A stretch of 64,000 nt of DNA from Carnegiea gigantea (taxonomy: Eukaryota; Streptophyta; Magnoliopsida; Caryophyllales; Cactaceae), in assembly GCA_029747015.1 (NCBI GenBank), contig JAKOGI010002997.1:1-64000 (forward strand), read 5' to 3'. The notes under the pieces were generated by a model. It did no database searches and was not told where the DNA came from. It saw nothing but the letters and a program-made list of their open reading frames with translations. This document shows, one piece after another, positions 10,511-19,719 of this stretch (the first letter of the stretch is position 1; each line of letters opens with the position of its first letter). The position numbers were made by a program, and so were the translations under genes.

Positions 10511-12306
10511 TACTCCCCGGGTTGTTTTGAGTTTGTCCTCAAACTCAAAGGGTTGGCAAGCCTCTCAAGAAAGGGGTCGCGCTTACAATATGGGAGCTTT
10601 TGGGGAAGGAGGTCACAGGGCATCACTTCTAGAGAGATATAGAAGAGGGTGAGGGGAGGATGATAAAACGGGTCATACCTGGTGAGGAGAAGAGGCGGAA
10701 GTGAGAAATCTTCTTTGGGGGCAAGGGTTTGGGAATGATGAATGAGGGTTAAGGCTTGTCGGTCCTTTTGTGGCTTGGGGCTTTGGCACGATGGAATAGG
10801 GGTCAAGGTGATTTTCTTCTCATCCTTAATAAAGGAGTAGGTGTTGAGGCGCCCATGATAAATTACATGGCGATCAAACATCCATGGTCTACCCAACAAT
10901 ATATGGCTTGCATCCATAGGAAGAATGTCGCACAATATCTCATCCTTATAGTGGTCTCCAATAGAAAGAGAAATGAGGCACTGATGAGAAATGTATATAC
11001 CTTTGCCCTGATTTAGCCATTGGATGCTATAAGGCTTAGGATGGGGTGTAGTCTCAAGTTTGAGCTTGTCCACCATGGTTTTGGATGCAACATTTGTACA
11101 ACTACCTCCATCGATGATGAGGGTACAAACTTTCCCTTGAATAGGGCACCTTGTGTGGAAAATCGCCTCTCTTTGCTCCAAGCCTTCTTGAGTAGCAAAT
11201 CCGCTCAATGCTCGCCTAATGACAAGCAACTCACCTTCATCGGGGCCTATGATAACCTCTTCTTCTTTTTCCTCCAAACTTTCCTCTTCCTCATGGTCAT
11301 GCTCCTCAAAAGAAGCTTGGTACTCAGCCAGGGAAACAATCTTCTTGTTAGGACACTCAGATGCAAAATGTCCCATACCTTGACAACGGAAACAACGACC
11401 CTGGTCTTTTGGCCGTGAGGGCACTTTTGTGGGAGGTGGAGGGGTGATGGGAGGGACACTTTTGGCGGGTGAGGGGGTTTGAATTTGTTGGGGAAAGTAA
11501 GGTGATTCTTGAGAAAAAGGACGGGAAGGAGTCTTGGAAAAGATGCTCTTTTCCTTAGATTTCTTTTGTTGCTCTACCTTATAGGCTAGAGAACTCAAGT
11601 CATCTAGGGATGAGTAAGGTTGCAACTCAATTACATGAGCAATGGACCCATCAAGACCGGTCAAGTATCTTACCAAGGTTTGTGAGTCGTCTTCTCTCAA
11701 ATCGCATTTGAGTAGGAGTTGTTCAAACTCCCGAGTGTATTCTTCCACACTCTTGGATCCTTGCTTGAGTCGATGGAGCTTGAGATAATTGTCTTGCACA
11801 TAGTGATAGGGAAGAAACTTGGCCTTGAGTTTTTCTTTCATTTTGGCCCAAGTTCTGATTTTCCCTTTCCCGTTTCTTGCTCTTTTCGCTCCAAGGTTAG
11901 CCCACCAGATTGAAGCATATTTTCTGATTTTAAGGGCTACAAGCTTTACCTTCTTATCTTCCGGGATGTCCTCATATTCAAAGATCCTCTCAATTGTGTG
12001 CAACCAATCGAGAAATAAGTCCGGATCAAGTTGGCCTTCAAATTCGGGGATGTCAATTCGGACACCACCAATATTGCTTCCTCGCCTTCGTCTCCTTGGG
12101 GCTTCTTCGTCACTAGAATTGGCTCGGGATTGAAGGACTTCTTCTTCCGATTCGACCACCGGTTCATGAGGATGAGAGGGAGTGGGGCTATAAACCCACC
12201 TTCGTTTTTCCTCCAAAAGTTGCCCAAGTTGAGTTCGAAGATAAGTGACTTGAGCTTCTAACTCTTCCACACGTGCTTGGTCGCTTCTTATGGACTTTGT
12301 AGACAT
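10243..12306 (-). CDS. gag-pro: Intact gag-protease polyprotein of family B, copy B1 (687 aa)
   Basis: Starts at MSTKSIRSDQARVEELEAQ, a coiled-coil-like N-terminus 330 nt after the primer site and after the leader palindromes. The Gag domain spans about residues 78-240 (VRIDIPEFEG, ASIWWANLG, CDLREDDSQTLVRYLTGLD). A CCHC knuckle, CFRCQGMGHFASEC, is at 305-318 (nt 11353-11394). The protease active site is D-G-G-S, 399-402 (GAT at 11110-11112), and the domain ends near ILLGRPWMF. It then joins the pol terminus (LRTNSKQPGEYDA); residues from about 600 on lie inside LTR a. RT, RNase H and integrase are absent. This is the only undamaged retroelement ORF here and could supply Gag and protease, though whether it is expressed is unknown. 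Confidence 0.88.
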   Translation of the reverse strand: MSTKSIRSDQARVEELEAQVTYLRTQLGQLLEEKRRWVYSPTPSHPHEPVVESEEEVLQSRANSSDEEAPRRRRRGSNIGGVRIDIPEFEGQLDPDLFLDWLHTIERIFEYEDIPEDKKVKLVALKIRKYASIWWANLGAKRARNGKGKIRTWAKMKEKLKAKFLPYHYVQDNYLKLHRLKQGSKSVEEYTREFEQLLLKCDLREDDSQTLVRYLTGLDGSIAHVIELQPYSSLDDLSSLAYKVEQQKKSKEKSIFSKTPSRPFSQESPYFPQQIQTPSPAKSVPPITPPPPTKVPSRPKDQGRCFRCQGMGHFASECPNKKIVSLAEYQASFEEHDHEEEESLEEKEEEVIIGPDEGELLVIRRALSGFATQEGLEQREAIFHTRCPIQGKVCTLIIDGGSCTNVASKTMVDKLKLETTPHPKPYSIQWLNQGKGIYISHQCLISLSIGDHYKDEILCDILPMDASHILLGRPWMFDRHVIYHGRLNTYSFIKDEKKITLTPIPSCQSPKPQKDRQALTLIHHSQTLAPKEDFSLPPLLLTRYDPFYHPPLTLFYISLEVMPCDLLPQKLPYCKRDPFLERLANPLSLRTNSKQPGEYDAYSHMHHFYSTPISKKKRVKEDHAWKCAYLVFLSEFKDSRHYGEVQKRLSFARNLVPNSSLRNPIFVNTFGQAQVDPQLEGPCAFEA

Positions 12307-12347
12307 GTTGGAGATGCTTTGAAGGAAGAATATGCAGCAGGGAAAGT

Positions 12348-12526
12348 GGCACGGTCGTGCAAGGGGGCACGGTCAGGCCGTGCTATGCTTCGGTTGAAGA
12401 AAATGCAGAAAGGTAGAGTGGCACGGTCGTGCTTGGCGGCACGGGGGCACCGTGCTCCGTCTCGACTTGAAGATTCCTGGAAAAGAATATGGCACGGTCG
12501 TGTGTTGTGGCACGGGGGCACCGTGC
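12348..12526 (-). repeat. Alternating GC-rich palindromes in the B1 leader
   Basis: Three pairs of motifs lie between the gag ATG and the primer site: GCACGACCGTGCC-type and CACGGTGCCCCCGTGCC-type on the minus strand (12348-12383, 12421-12455, 12491-12526). Here they are clearly untranslated. The same pairing is seen in family A. Confidence 0.82.
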
Positions 12527-12639
12527 TGCTTCTCTGGTCTTCAAGACTTCGGATTGCCGGTTTGTGCCTCTTTTTTTTTTTTGTATTTTGGCTTTTTGGG
12601 ATGTGTTTGGGTATGATGTGGGTCACTTAAAAAGCCTTG

Positions 12640-12651
12640 GCTCTGATACCA
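12640..12651 (-). promoter_or_regulatory. Primer binding site, initiator tRNA-Met, element B1
   Basis: GCTCTGATACCA on the plus strand is the complement of TGGTATCAGAGC. It lies two bases inside the CATCA end of LTR b. Confidence 0.95.
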
Positions 12652-12653
12652 AT

Positions 12654-13814
12654 TGATGTAGATGTGGGTGGTAAGTGAACCAAATCAACTCAAACTCAAA
12701 CTAAACAAGAATCAACCAAAGAAAAGTGAATATGGTGGAAGATAGTTTGAGATGTTTGAAGAATAATAACAAAAAGAACAAGGATAAACAAGACCTTGTA
12801 ATTAAGATAATCCTTCACGGAGCCACTCAATGACTTGGTCTTGGGCTAATTCTCTTGTCTTAACCAAGGAATCACTCCAATTGGAAAAAGAAGAGAACCT
12901 AGAACACCACTTGAAGAGCACATTCAAGATATAGAACTAGGAATTTTGAGACACAACTGAGAATCACTCTCAAAGGTGCTTGTATTACTTTGGAAATCTC
13001 TTACAATGCTGAATGATTAGCTTCACATGCCCCTCCCCTTTTATAGACTCAGCAAAAGACAATCAAAAGACTCAACTAACTCCTAACAATTAAAACTAGC
13101 TAATGAAAAGTCTAAGAAAAATGAAAAGACCCATCATAAAAGGGGGTGGGGGAGGTTACAAGGAATATTCTAGGATTTTTGCAGCTGATTACATCAATCT
13201 AGAAGCATCTAAAACGTGCACAATATCAGCCACACAAATATGTGTAACCTAAGACTCTTCATATTCCCAGCATTAATCCTTGCAACTGCCTCAACTTCAA
13301 CAGAGCATAACTTCCGGAATACTCGGCCAAATCACGCGTTCTTGGGCTTGTTAGAAAGCCCTGGAAGTCTATTTTCCAGAATGGGCTCATTTGCTCAATT
13401 TGGATAAGCGGTTTGAAAGTTATGGCCCAAACAATGCACTTATCTCAGACTGGACTGGATCAGCACAACGTATCTTTGAGTGATATTTTGCCCAATCAAA
13501 TGATGTCCAAATTAAATAAAATTTGGGCTTATTTTAAAGCTGACATCTTAAGCTTCAAAAGCACATGGGCCCTCAAGTTGTGGGTCCACTTGAGCTTGTC
13601 CAAAAATGGCCACAAAAATCGGGTTCCGCAGGGATGAATTCGGCACCAAATTTCTAGCAAAGTTTAACCTCTTTTGACCTCTCCATAGTGTCGCGAGTCT
13701 TTGAACTCACTTAAGAAGACCAAATAGGCACATTTCCATGCATGATCTTCTTCGACCCTTTTCTTCTTTGAAATTGGACTTGAATAAAAATGATGCATAT
13801 GGAAATATGCATCA
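12654..13814 (-). repeat. LTR b of family B, shared by B1 and B2
   Basis: 1161 bp. It is the 5' LTR for B1 and the 3' LTR for B2. TATA CTATAAAAG at 13038-13046 (minus). The next internal region begins straight after ATATGCATCA at 13814, with no flanking host DNA. Confidence 0.9.
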
Positions 13815-15608
13815 TACTCTGCGGGTTGTTTTGAGTTTGTCCTCAAACTCAAAGGGTTGGCAAGCTCTCAAGAAAGGGGTCGCGCTTACAATATGGGAGC
13901 TTTTGGGGAAGGAGGTCACAGGGCATCACCTCTAGAGGGATATAGAAGAGGGTGAGGGGAGGATGATAAAACGGGTCATACCTGGTGAGGAGAAGAGGCG
14001 GAAGTGGAAAATCTTCTTTGGGGGTAAGGGTTTGGGAAGGATGAATGAGGGTTAAGGCTTGTCGGTCCTTTTGTGGCTTGGGGGTTTGGCACGATGGAAT
14101 AGGGGCCAAGGTGATTTTCTTCTCATCCTTAATAAAGGAGTAGGTATTGAGGCGCCCATGATGAATTACATGGCGATCAAACATCCATGGTCTACCCAAC
14201 AATATATGGCTTGCATCCATAGGAAGAATGGCACACAATATCTCATCCTTATAGTGGTCTCCAATAGAAAGAGAAATGAGGCACTGATGAGAAATGTATA
14301 TACCTTTGCCTTGATTTAGCCATTGGATGCTATAAGGCTTAGGATGGGTGTAGTCTCAAGTTTGAGCTTGTCCACCATGGTTTTGGATGCAACATTTGTA
14401 CAACTACCTCCACCGATGATGAGGGTACAAACTTTCCCTTGAATAGTGCACCTTGTGTGGAAAATCGCCTCTCTTTGCTCCAAGCCTTCTTGAGTAGCAA
14501 ATCCGCTCAATGCTCGCCTAATGACAGGCAACTCACCTTCATCGGGGCCTATGATAACCTCTTCTTCTTTTTCCTCCAAACTTTCCTCTTCTTCATGGTC
14601 ATGCTCCTCAAAAGAAGCTTGGTACTCAGCCAGGGAAACGATCTTCTTGTTAGGACACTCAGATGCAAAATGTCCCATACCTTGACAACGGAAACAACGA
14701 ACCTGGTCTTTTGGCCGTGAGGGCACTTTTGTGGGAGGTGGAGGCGTGATGGGAGGGACACTTTTGGCGGGTGAGGGGGTTTGAATTTGTGGGGGAAAGT
14801 AAGGTGATTCTTGAGAAAAAGGACGGGAAGGAGTCTTGGAAAAGATGCTCTTTCCCTTAGATTTCTTTTGTTGCTCTACCTTATAGGCTAGAGAACTCAA
14901 GTCATCTAGGGATTAATAGGGTTGCAACTCAATTACATGAGCAATGGACTCATCAAGACCGGTCAAGTATCTTACCAAGGTTTGTGAGTCGTCTTCTCTC
15001 AAATCGCATTTGAGTAGGAGTTGTTCAAACTCCCGAGTGTATTCTTCCACACTCTTGGATCCTTGCTTGAGTCGATGGAGCTTGAGATAATTGTCTTGCA
15101 CATAGTGAGAGGGAAGAAACTTGGCCTTGAGTTTTTCTTTCATTTTGGCCCAAGTTCTGATTTTCCCTTTCCCGTTTCTTGCTCTTTTCGCTCCAAGGTT
15201 AGCCCACCAGATTGAAGCATATTTTCTGAGTTTAAGGGCTACAAGCTTTACCTTCTTATCTTCCGGGATGTCCTCATATTCAAAGATCCTCTCAATGGTG
15301 TGCAACCAATCGAGAAATAAGTCCGGATCAAGTTGGCCTTCAAATTCGGGGATGTCAATTCGGACACCACCAATATTTCCTCCTTGCCTTCGTCTCCTTG
15401 GGGGTTCCTCATCACTTGAATTGGCATGGGAGTGATGGACTTCCTCTTCAGATTAAACCACCGGTTCATGAGGATGAGAGGGAGTGGGGCTATGAACCCA
15501 CCTTCTTTTCTCCTCCAAAAGTTGCCCAAGTTGAGTTCGAAGATAAGTGAGTTGTGCTTCTAACTCTTCCACACGTGCTTGGTCGCTTCTTGTGGACTTT
15601 GTAGACAT
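13664..15608 (-). pseudogene. gag-pro: gag-protease of family B, copy B2, broken
   Basis: The homologue of the intact B1 ORF, with the ATG at 15606-15608. In-frame TAA codons occur at codon 52 (15453-15455) and codon 232 (14913-14915). The zinc knuckle is kept, but the protease active-site Asp codon is GGT instead of GAT (14412-14414), giving GGGS for DGGS. Single-base losses near 14345 and near 13865 shift the frame relative to B1. The PR-to-pol-tail junction is the same as in B1, so the pol deletion came before the duplication. Confidence 0.88.
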
Positions 15609-15649
15609 GTTGGAGATGCGTTGAAGGAAGAATATGCAGCAGGGAAAGT

Positions 15650-15829
15650 GGCACGGTCGTGCAAGGGGGCACGGTCAGGCCGTGCTATGCTTCGGCTGAA
15701 GAAAATGCAGAAAAGTAGAGTGGCACGGTCGTGCTTGGCGGCACGGGGGCACCGTGCTCCGTCTCGACTTGAAGATTCCTGGAAAAAGAATATGGCACGG
15801 TCGTGTGTTGTGGCACGGGGGCACCGTGC
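15650..15829 (-). repeat. Alternating GC-rich palindromes in the B2 leader
   Basis: Same three motif pairs as at 12348-12526, almost unchanged although the adjacent gag is broken. Confidence 0.82.
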
Positions 15830-15942
15830 TGCTTCTCTGGTCTTCAAGACTTCGGATTGCCGGTTTGTGCCTCTTTTTTTTTTTTTGTATTTTGGCTTTT
15901 TGGGATGTGTTTGGGTATGATGTGGGTCACTTAAAAGCCTTG

Positions 15943-15954
15943 GCTCTGATACCA
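15943..15954 (-). promoter_or_regulatory. Primer binding site, initiator tRNA-Met, element B2
   Basis: Complement of TGGTATCAGAGC, two bases from the end of LTR c. Confidence 0.95.
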
Positions 15955-15956
15955 AT

Positions 15957-17107
15957 TGATGTAGATGTGGGTGGTAAGTGAACCAAATCAACTCAAACTC
16001 AAACTAAACAAGAATCAACCAAAGAAAAGTGAATATGGTGGAAGATAGTTTGAGATGGTTTGAAGAATAATAACCAAAAAAACAAGGATAAACAAGACCT
16101 TGTAATTAAGATAATCCTTCACGGAGCCACTCAATGACTTGATCTTGGGCTAATTCTCTTGTCTTAACCAAGGAATCACTCCAAGTGGAAAAGGAAGAGA
16201 ACCTAGAACACCACTTGAATGAGCCAAATTCAAGATATAGAACTAGGAATTTTGAGACACAAATGAGAATCACTCTCAAAGGTGCTTGTATTACTTTGGA
16301 AATCTTTACAATGCTGAATGATTAGCTTCACATGCCCCTCCCCTTTTATAGACTCAGCAAAAGACAATCAAAAGACTCAAATAACTCCTAACAATTAAAA
16401 CTAGCTAATGAAAAGTCTAAGAAAAATGAAAAGACTCATCATAAAAGGGGTGGGGGAGGTTACAAGGAATATTCTAGGATTTTTGCAGCTGATTACATCA
16501 ATCTAGAAGCATCTAAAACGTGCACAATATCAGCCACACAAGTATATGTAACCGAAGACTCTTCATATTCCCAGCATTAATCCTTGCAACTGCCTCAACT
16601 TCAACAGAGCATAACTTCCAGAATACTCGGCCAAATCACGCGTTCTTGGGCTTGTTAGAAAGCCCTGGAAGTCTATTTTCCAGAATGGGCTCATTTGCTC
16701 AATTTGGATAAGCGGTTTGAAAGTTATGGCCCAAACAATGCACCTATCTCAGACTGGACTGGATCAGCACAACGTATCTTTGAGTGATATTTTGCCCAAT
16801 CAAATGATGTCCAAATTAAACAAAATTGGGCTTATTTTAAAGCTGACATCTTAAGCTTCAAAAGCACATGGGCCCTCAAGTTGTGGGTCCACTTGAGCTT
16901 GTCCAAAAGTGGTCACAAAAATCGGGTTCCGCAGGGATGAATTCGGCACCAAATTTCTAGCAAAGTTTAACCTCTTTTTGACCTCTCCATAGTGTCGCGA
17001 GTCTTTGAACTCCCTTAAGAAGACCAAATAGGCACATTTCCATGCATGATCTTCTTTGACCCTTTTCTTCTTTGAAATTGGAGTTATGCATATGGAAATA
17101 TGCATCA
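15957..17107 (-). repeat. LTR c of family B (outer 5' LTR)
   Basis: 1151 bp; lacks about 10 bp near its start compared with LTRs a and b. TATA CTATAAAAG at 16343-16351 (minus). It ends at ATATGCATCA, and the next base is in lineage II viral RT sequence. Confidence 0.87.
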
Positions 17108-18491
17108 ATGATGTCCTGGCTATCACCCAAAAATGCATTGATCATGGTACTATTCTTAGTAAAAACAAGTGCATTAATGTCGAATAAGAAAATGAGTTTT
17201 TAGGTCTACAAATGGAAGCATGACAAATCATCCTACAAAAGTATATTCTAGAAAATATCAAAAATTTCCCTAAAAAGATTGACGATATGAAAAATAGAAT
17301 GATTTCTTATATGTCTTACCCATGCTTCAGATTTTATTATAGATATAGTTGAATTGAGAAAACCATTTAGGAAAAGCTCAAGAAAGAACTAAGGTGGATA
17401 TGGACCATTGGTGATTCAAAGATTAAGAACTTCAAAAAGATGTGTAAAACTATTCCTATTCTTAATTTGCCTAATGAAGAAAATTATTTAATTCTTAAGA
17501 TAGATGCCAGCAATGAGTACTGGAGTGCAGTACTCTAAATCAAAGAAAGGAAAACACTCTACAAATATTGCAGTGGAAGTTTTAATAAGAATAAAGTAGA
17601 ATGCACCTATCCCATGATGCAAAATAAAAACTGTTGCAGTAATAAGGGGGATTAAAAAGTTCATAATTTTTTAGCCCTAAAAACTTTGCTTATTTAAACT
17701 GATTACAAATGGATACTTGGTTTTGTGAAAAAGAATTTATCAAATATACAAGCACAAAGGCAACTCATGCATTGGCAATTACAGCTTAACCAGTTTTTTT
17801 TTCTATTAAACATATACAGGAATTGAAGAATTCTTTGACAGATAGTTTGACCTATGGACTCTCCAACGGTGATTATCAAAGCAAAAATCCAGAGAAAAAG
17901 GAGGAAATCCAAAATGAAATGCATTATGGCTAGAACGAATTTCTCCTTCTAGTAGAGTCCGTATGGATATTTTAGAATATCATAGAAAAAGTAGACAGAT
18001 GCCAGCAATGAGTACTGGAGTGCAGTACTCAAAATCAAAGAAGGGAAAACACTCTACAAATATTACAGTGGAAGTTTAAATAAGAATAAAGTAGAATGCA
18101 CCTATCCCATGATGCAAAATAAAAACTGTTGCAGTAGTAAGGGGAATTAAAAAGTTCATAATTTTTTAGCCCTAAAAACTTTGCTTATTTAAACTGATTA
18201 CAAATGGATACTTGGTTTTATGAAAAAGAATTTATCGAATATACAAGCGCAAGGGCAACTCATGCGTTGGCAATTACAGCTTAACCAGTTTTTTTTTCTA
18301 TTAAACATATACAGGAATTGAAGAATTCTTTGACAGATAGTTTGACCTGTGGACTCTCCAACGGTGATTATCAAAGCAGAAATCCAGAGAAAAAGGAGGA
18401 AATCCAAAATGAAATGCATTATGACTAGAACGGATTTCTCCTTCCAGTAGAGTCCATATGGATATTTTAGAATATCATACAATAAGTAGAT
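17108..18491 (+). pseudogene. Endogenous caulimovirid lineage II: RT end and RNase H, with internal duplication
   Basis: The sequence enters in the middle of RT, just after the YIDD region; the matching point in the other lineage II copy is about 30,370. It continues through the RT thumb and RNase H (a D-A-S-N-E start near 17,503, then an LDYKWILGF-like region near 17,700). Stops and frameshifts are frequent, so no protein is made. Caulimovirids replicate through an RNA intermediate with these enzymes but do not encode integrase; integration is accidental. The 5' part is missing because family B LTR c abuts here. Confidence 0.75.
17502..18491 (+). repeat. 495-bp direct tandem duplication within viral RNase H
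   Basis: Copy 1 is 17502-17996 and copy 2 is 17997-18491; the offset is 495 throughout and the copies differ only at scattered bases. Both span GCCAGCAATGAGTACTGG to the AGTAGA near the end of RNase H. The other lineage II copy (30,760-31,066 plus 34,826 onward) has the segment once. Confidence 0.9.
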
Positions 18492-19450
18492 CATGCTTTG
18501 GTCTGTTGTCTTCTACCTTCTAATAGTATAAACATTCAACCTTTTAGAGTCATAAATAAATTACCTAAGGTGTCCTTATGGTATTCAAGAAAAAATAAAT
18601 TCCCATGTTCAAAAAAATGGTTCAACGATTGGTATGCATCTCGTATCGACTATTACAATTATGGTTATGATATTTTGGGGCGATCAAGTCCTAGATCTTA
18701 CTTCCTAATAAATTTGGAGTTGGTGATGTAAGATTCCTAGCAAATTCAATCCCCCTAGATGACCCCATCATGAAAGCGTCAGAATATGAAATTGTAGCTT
18801 ACCTCATGAAAATCGCGGATTCAACGTATCCATTCTTCTCAAGACTAACTAAGTTTTAATAGTGTATCTTTGAAAGGATCCATTTGATTCTCACATTTGA
18901 GAATGGTCCAAAAAAATCTATATAATAGAATTCTATATGACAAGTTATATCGAGCAGTAATTGAGTATGAAAATAGAAAGGCCATACTAGCCCATTAGCT
19001 TGTTTGATTAGTTGATTTAGAGAATCCCAATGATCAATGACAAGAATGATTTCCAGAACGACAAGAAGTAGTTAGTGATCCTACTTTAGCAAGAGCCATT
19101 GGTTTTTATAAAATTTATCAACAAACATGGGCATTAATTGAATAAGAGAAAATATTAATGCATTATGAGAAAACTACTTTCGTTTACCATAATGATTTCA
19201 GCAAATATGTGAAGGTAGAACGAGCTACTTCACATGATGCTTTTTATTATCTCTTTGATGCTGGAGCTGAAAAGTTCTTATCAAAAAAATAAAGACATAT
19301 CTTCATGAATTATTTGAAAAATGGGATCCAGAGCACCTTTATCTTGATGAAGATTTTATTGACTATCTAGATAATGATCAACTGGAAGATATTATTGGAG
19401 ATGAAGGCATGCAGAATCCTAATATGGATTATTGCTCTTGTCAATGATAA
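18492..19450 (+). pseudogene. Lineage II ORF downstream of RNase H, unknown function
   Basis: Degenerate coding sequence between RNase H and the intergenic promoter, homologous to 34,930-35,890. A 77-aa piece is open at 18498-18731. No recognisable domain; its place matches the extra 3' ORF known in some caulimovirids such as florendoviruses. That genus match is tentative. Confidence 0.5.
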
Positions 19451-19719
19451 GTGCTATAAAAAGTTATTACACCATTATTGTGTTATTTTGTCAAGTGTTA
19501 AGTCAGTAAAATAATCCAATTTACTGTAGCCATCTGAGAGCAGCTGTAATCATCTGCAAATATCGATATATGTAATGTAGCTATTAGGGCATCCTATGTA
19601 GCCCACCTCCTCTATAAAAAGAGAGGCTGAGGGTTGAGAAGGGATGTGGTTATTTGAGCATAACTAAGCAAAAGAGAAGTTAGGATTCTTTATTCCTCTT
19701 TAAGCAGCTTAAGCCCCTT
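19451..19719 (+). promoter_or_regulatory. Lineage II intergenic region with TATA box
   Basis: Non-coding stretch conserved with 35,890-36,120. TATAAAAA at 19613-19620 sits within CTCCTCTATAAAAAGAG, the position expected for the pregenomic RNA promoter of a caulimovirid. About 100 bp downstream the homology to lineage II stops and lineage I coding begins. Confidence 0.65.

Larger units (their letters stand above)
9346..17107 (-). mobile_element. Family B tandem array: three LTRs and two gag-protease-only internal regions
   Basis: On the minus strand the order is LTR c (15957-17107), primer site, internal B2, LTR b (12654-13814), primer site, internal B1, LTR a (9346-10510). Internal regions are 2142-2143 bp and hold only gag and protease joined to the pol tail. 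LTRs begin TGATGCATAT and end CTACATCA on the minus strand. The outer flanks do not match: the left is LTR A2, the right is caulimovirid, so no target duplication is seen for the array. Family B LTRs are related to those of element C and its internal protein to family A, but the families are clearly distinct. Confidence 0.88.

Noticed and set aside
11020..12261. Several plus-strand frames of 76-132 aa opposite gag of family B
   Set aside because: They are antisense shadows of the 687-aa gag-protease ORF; no domain and the same frames recur opposite B2.
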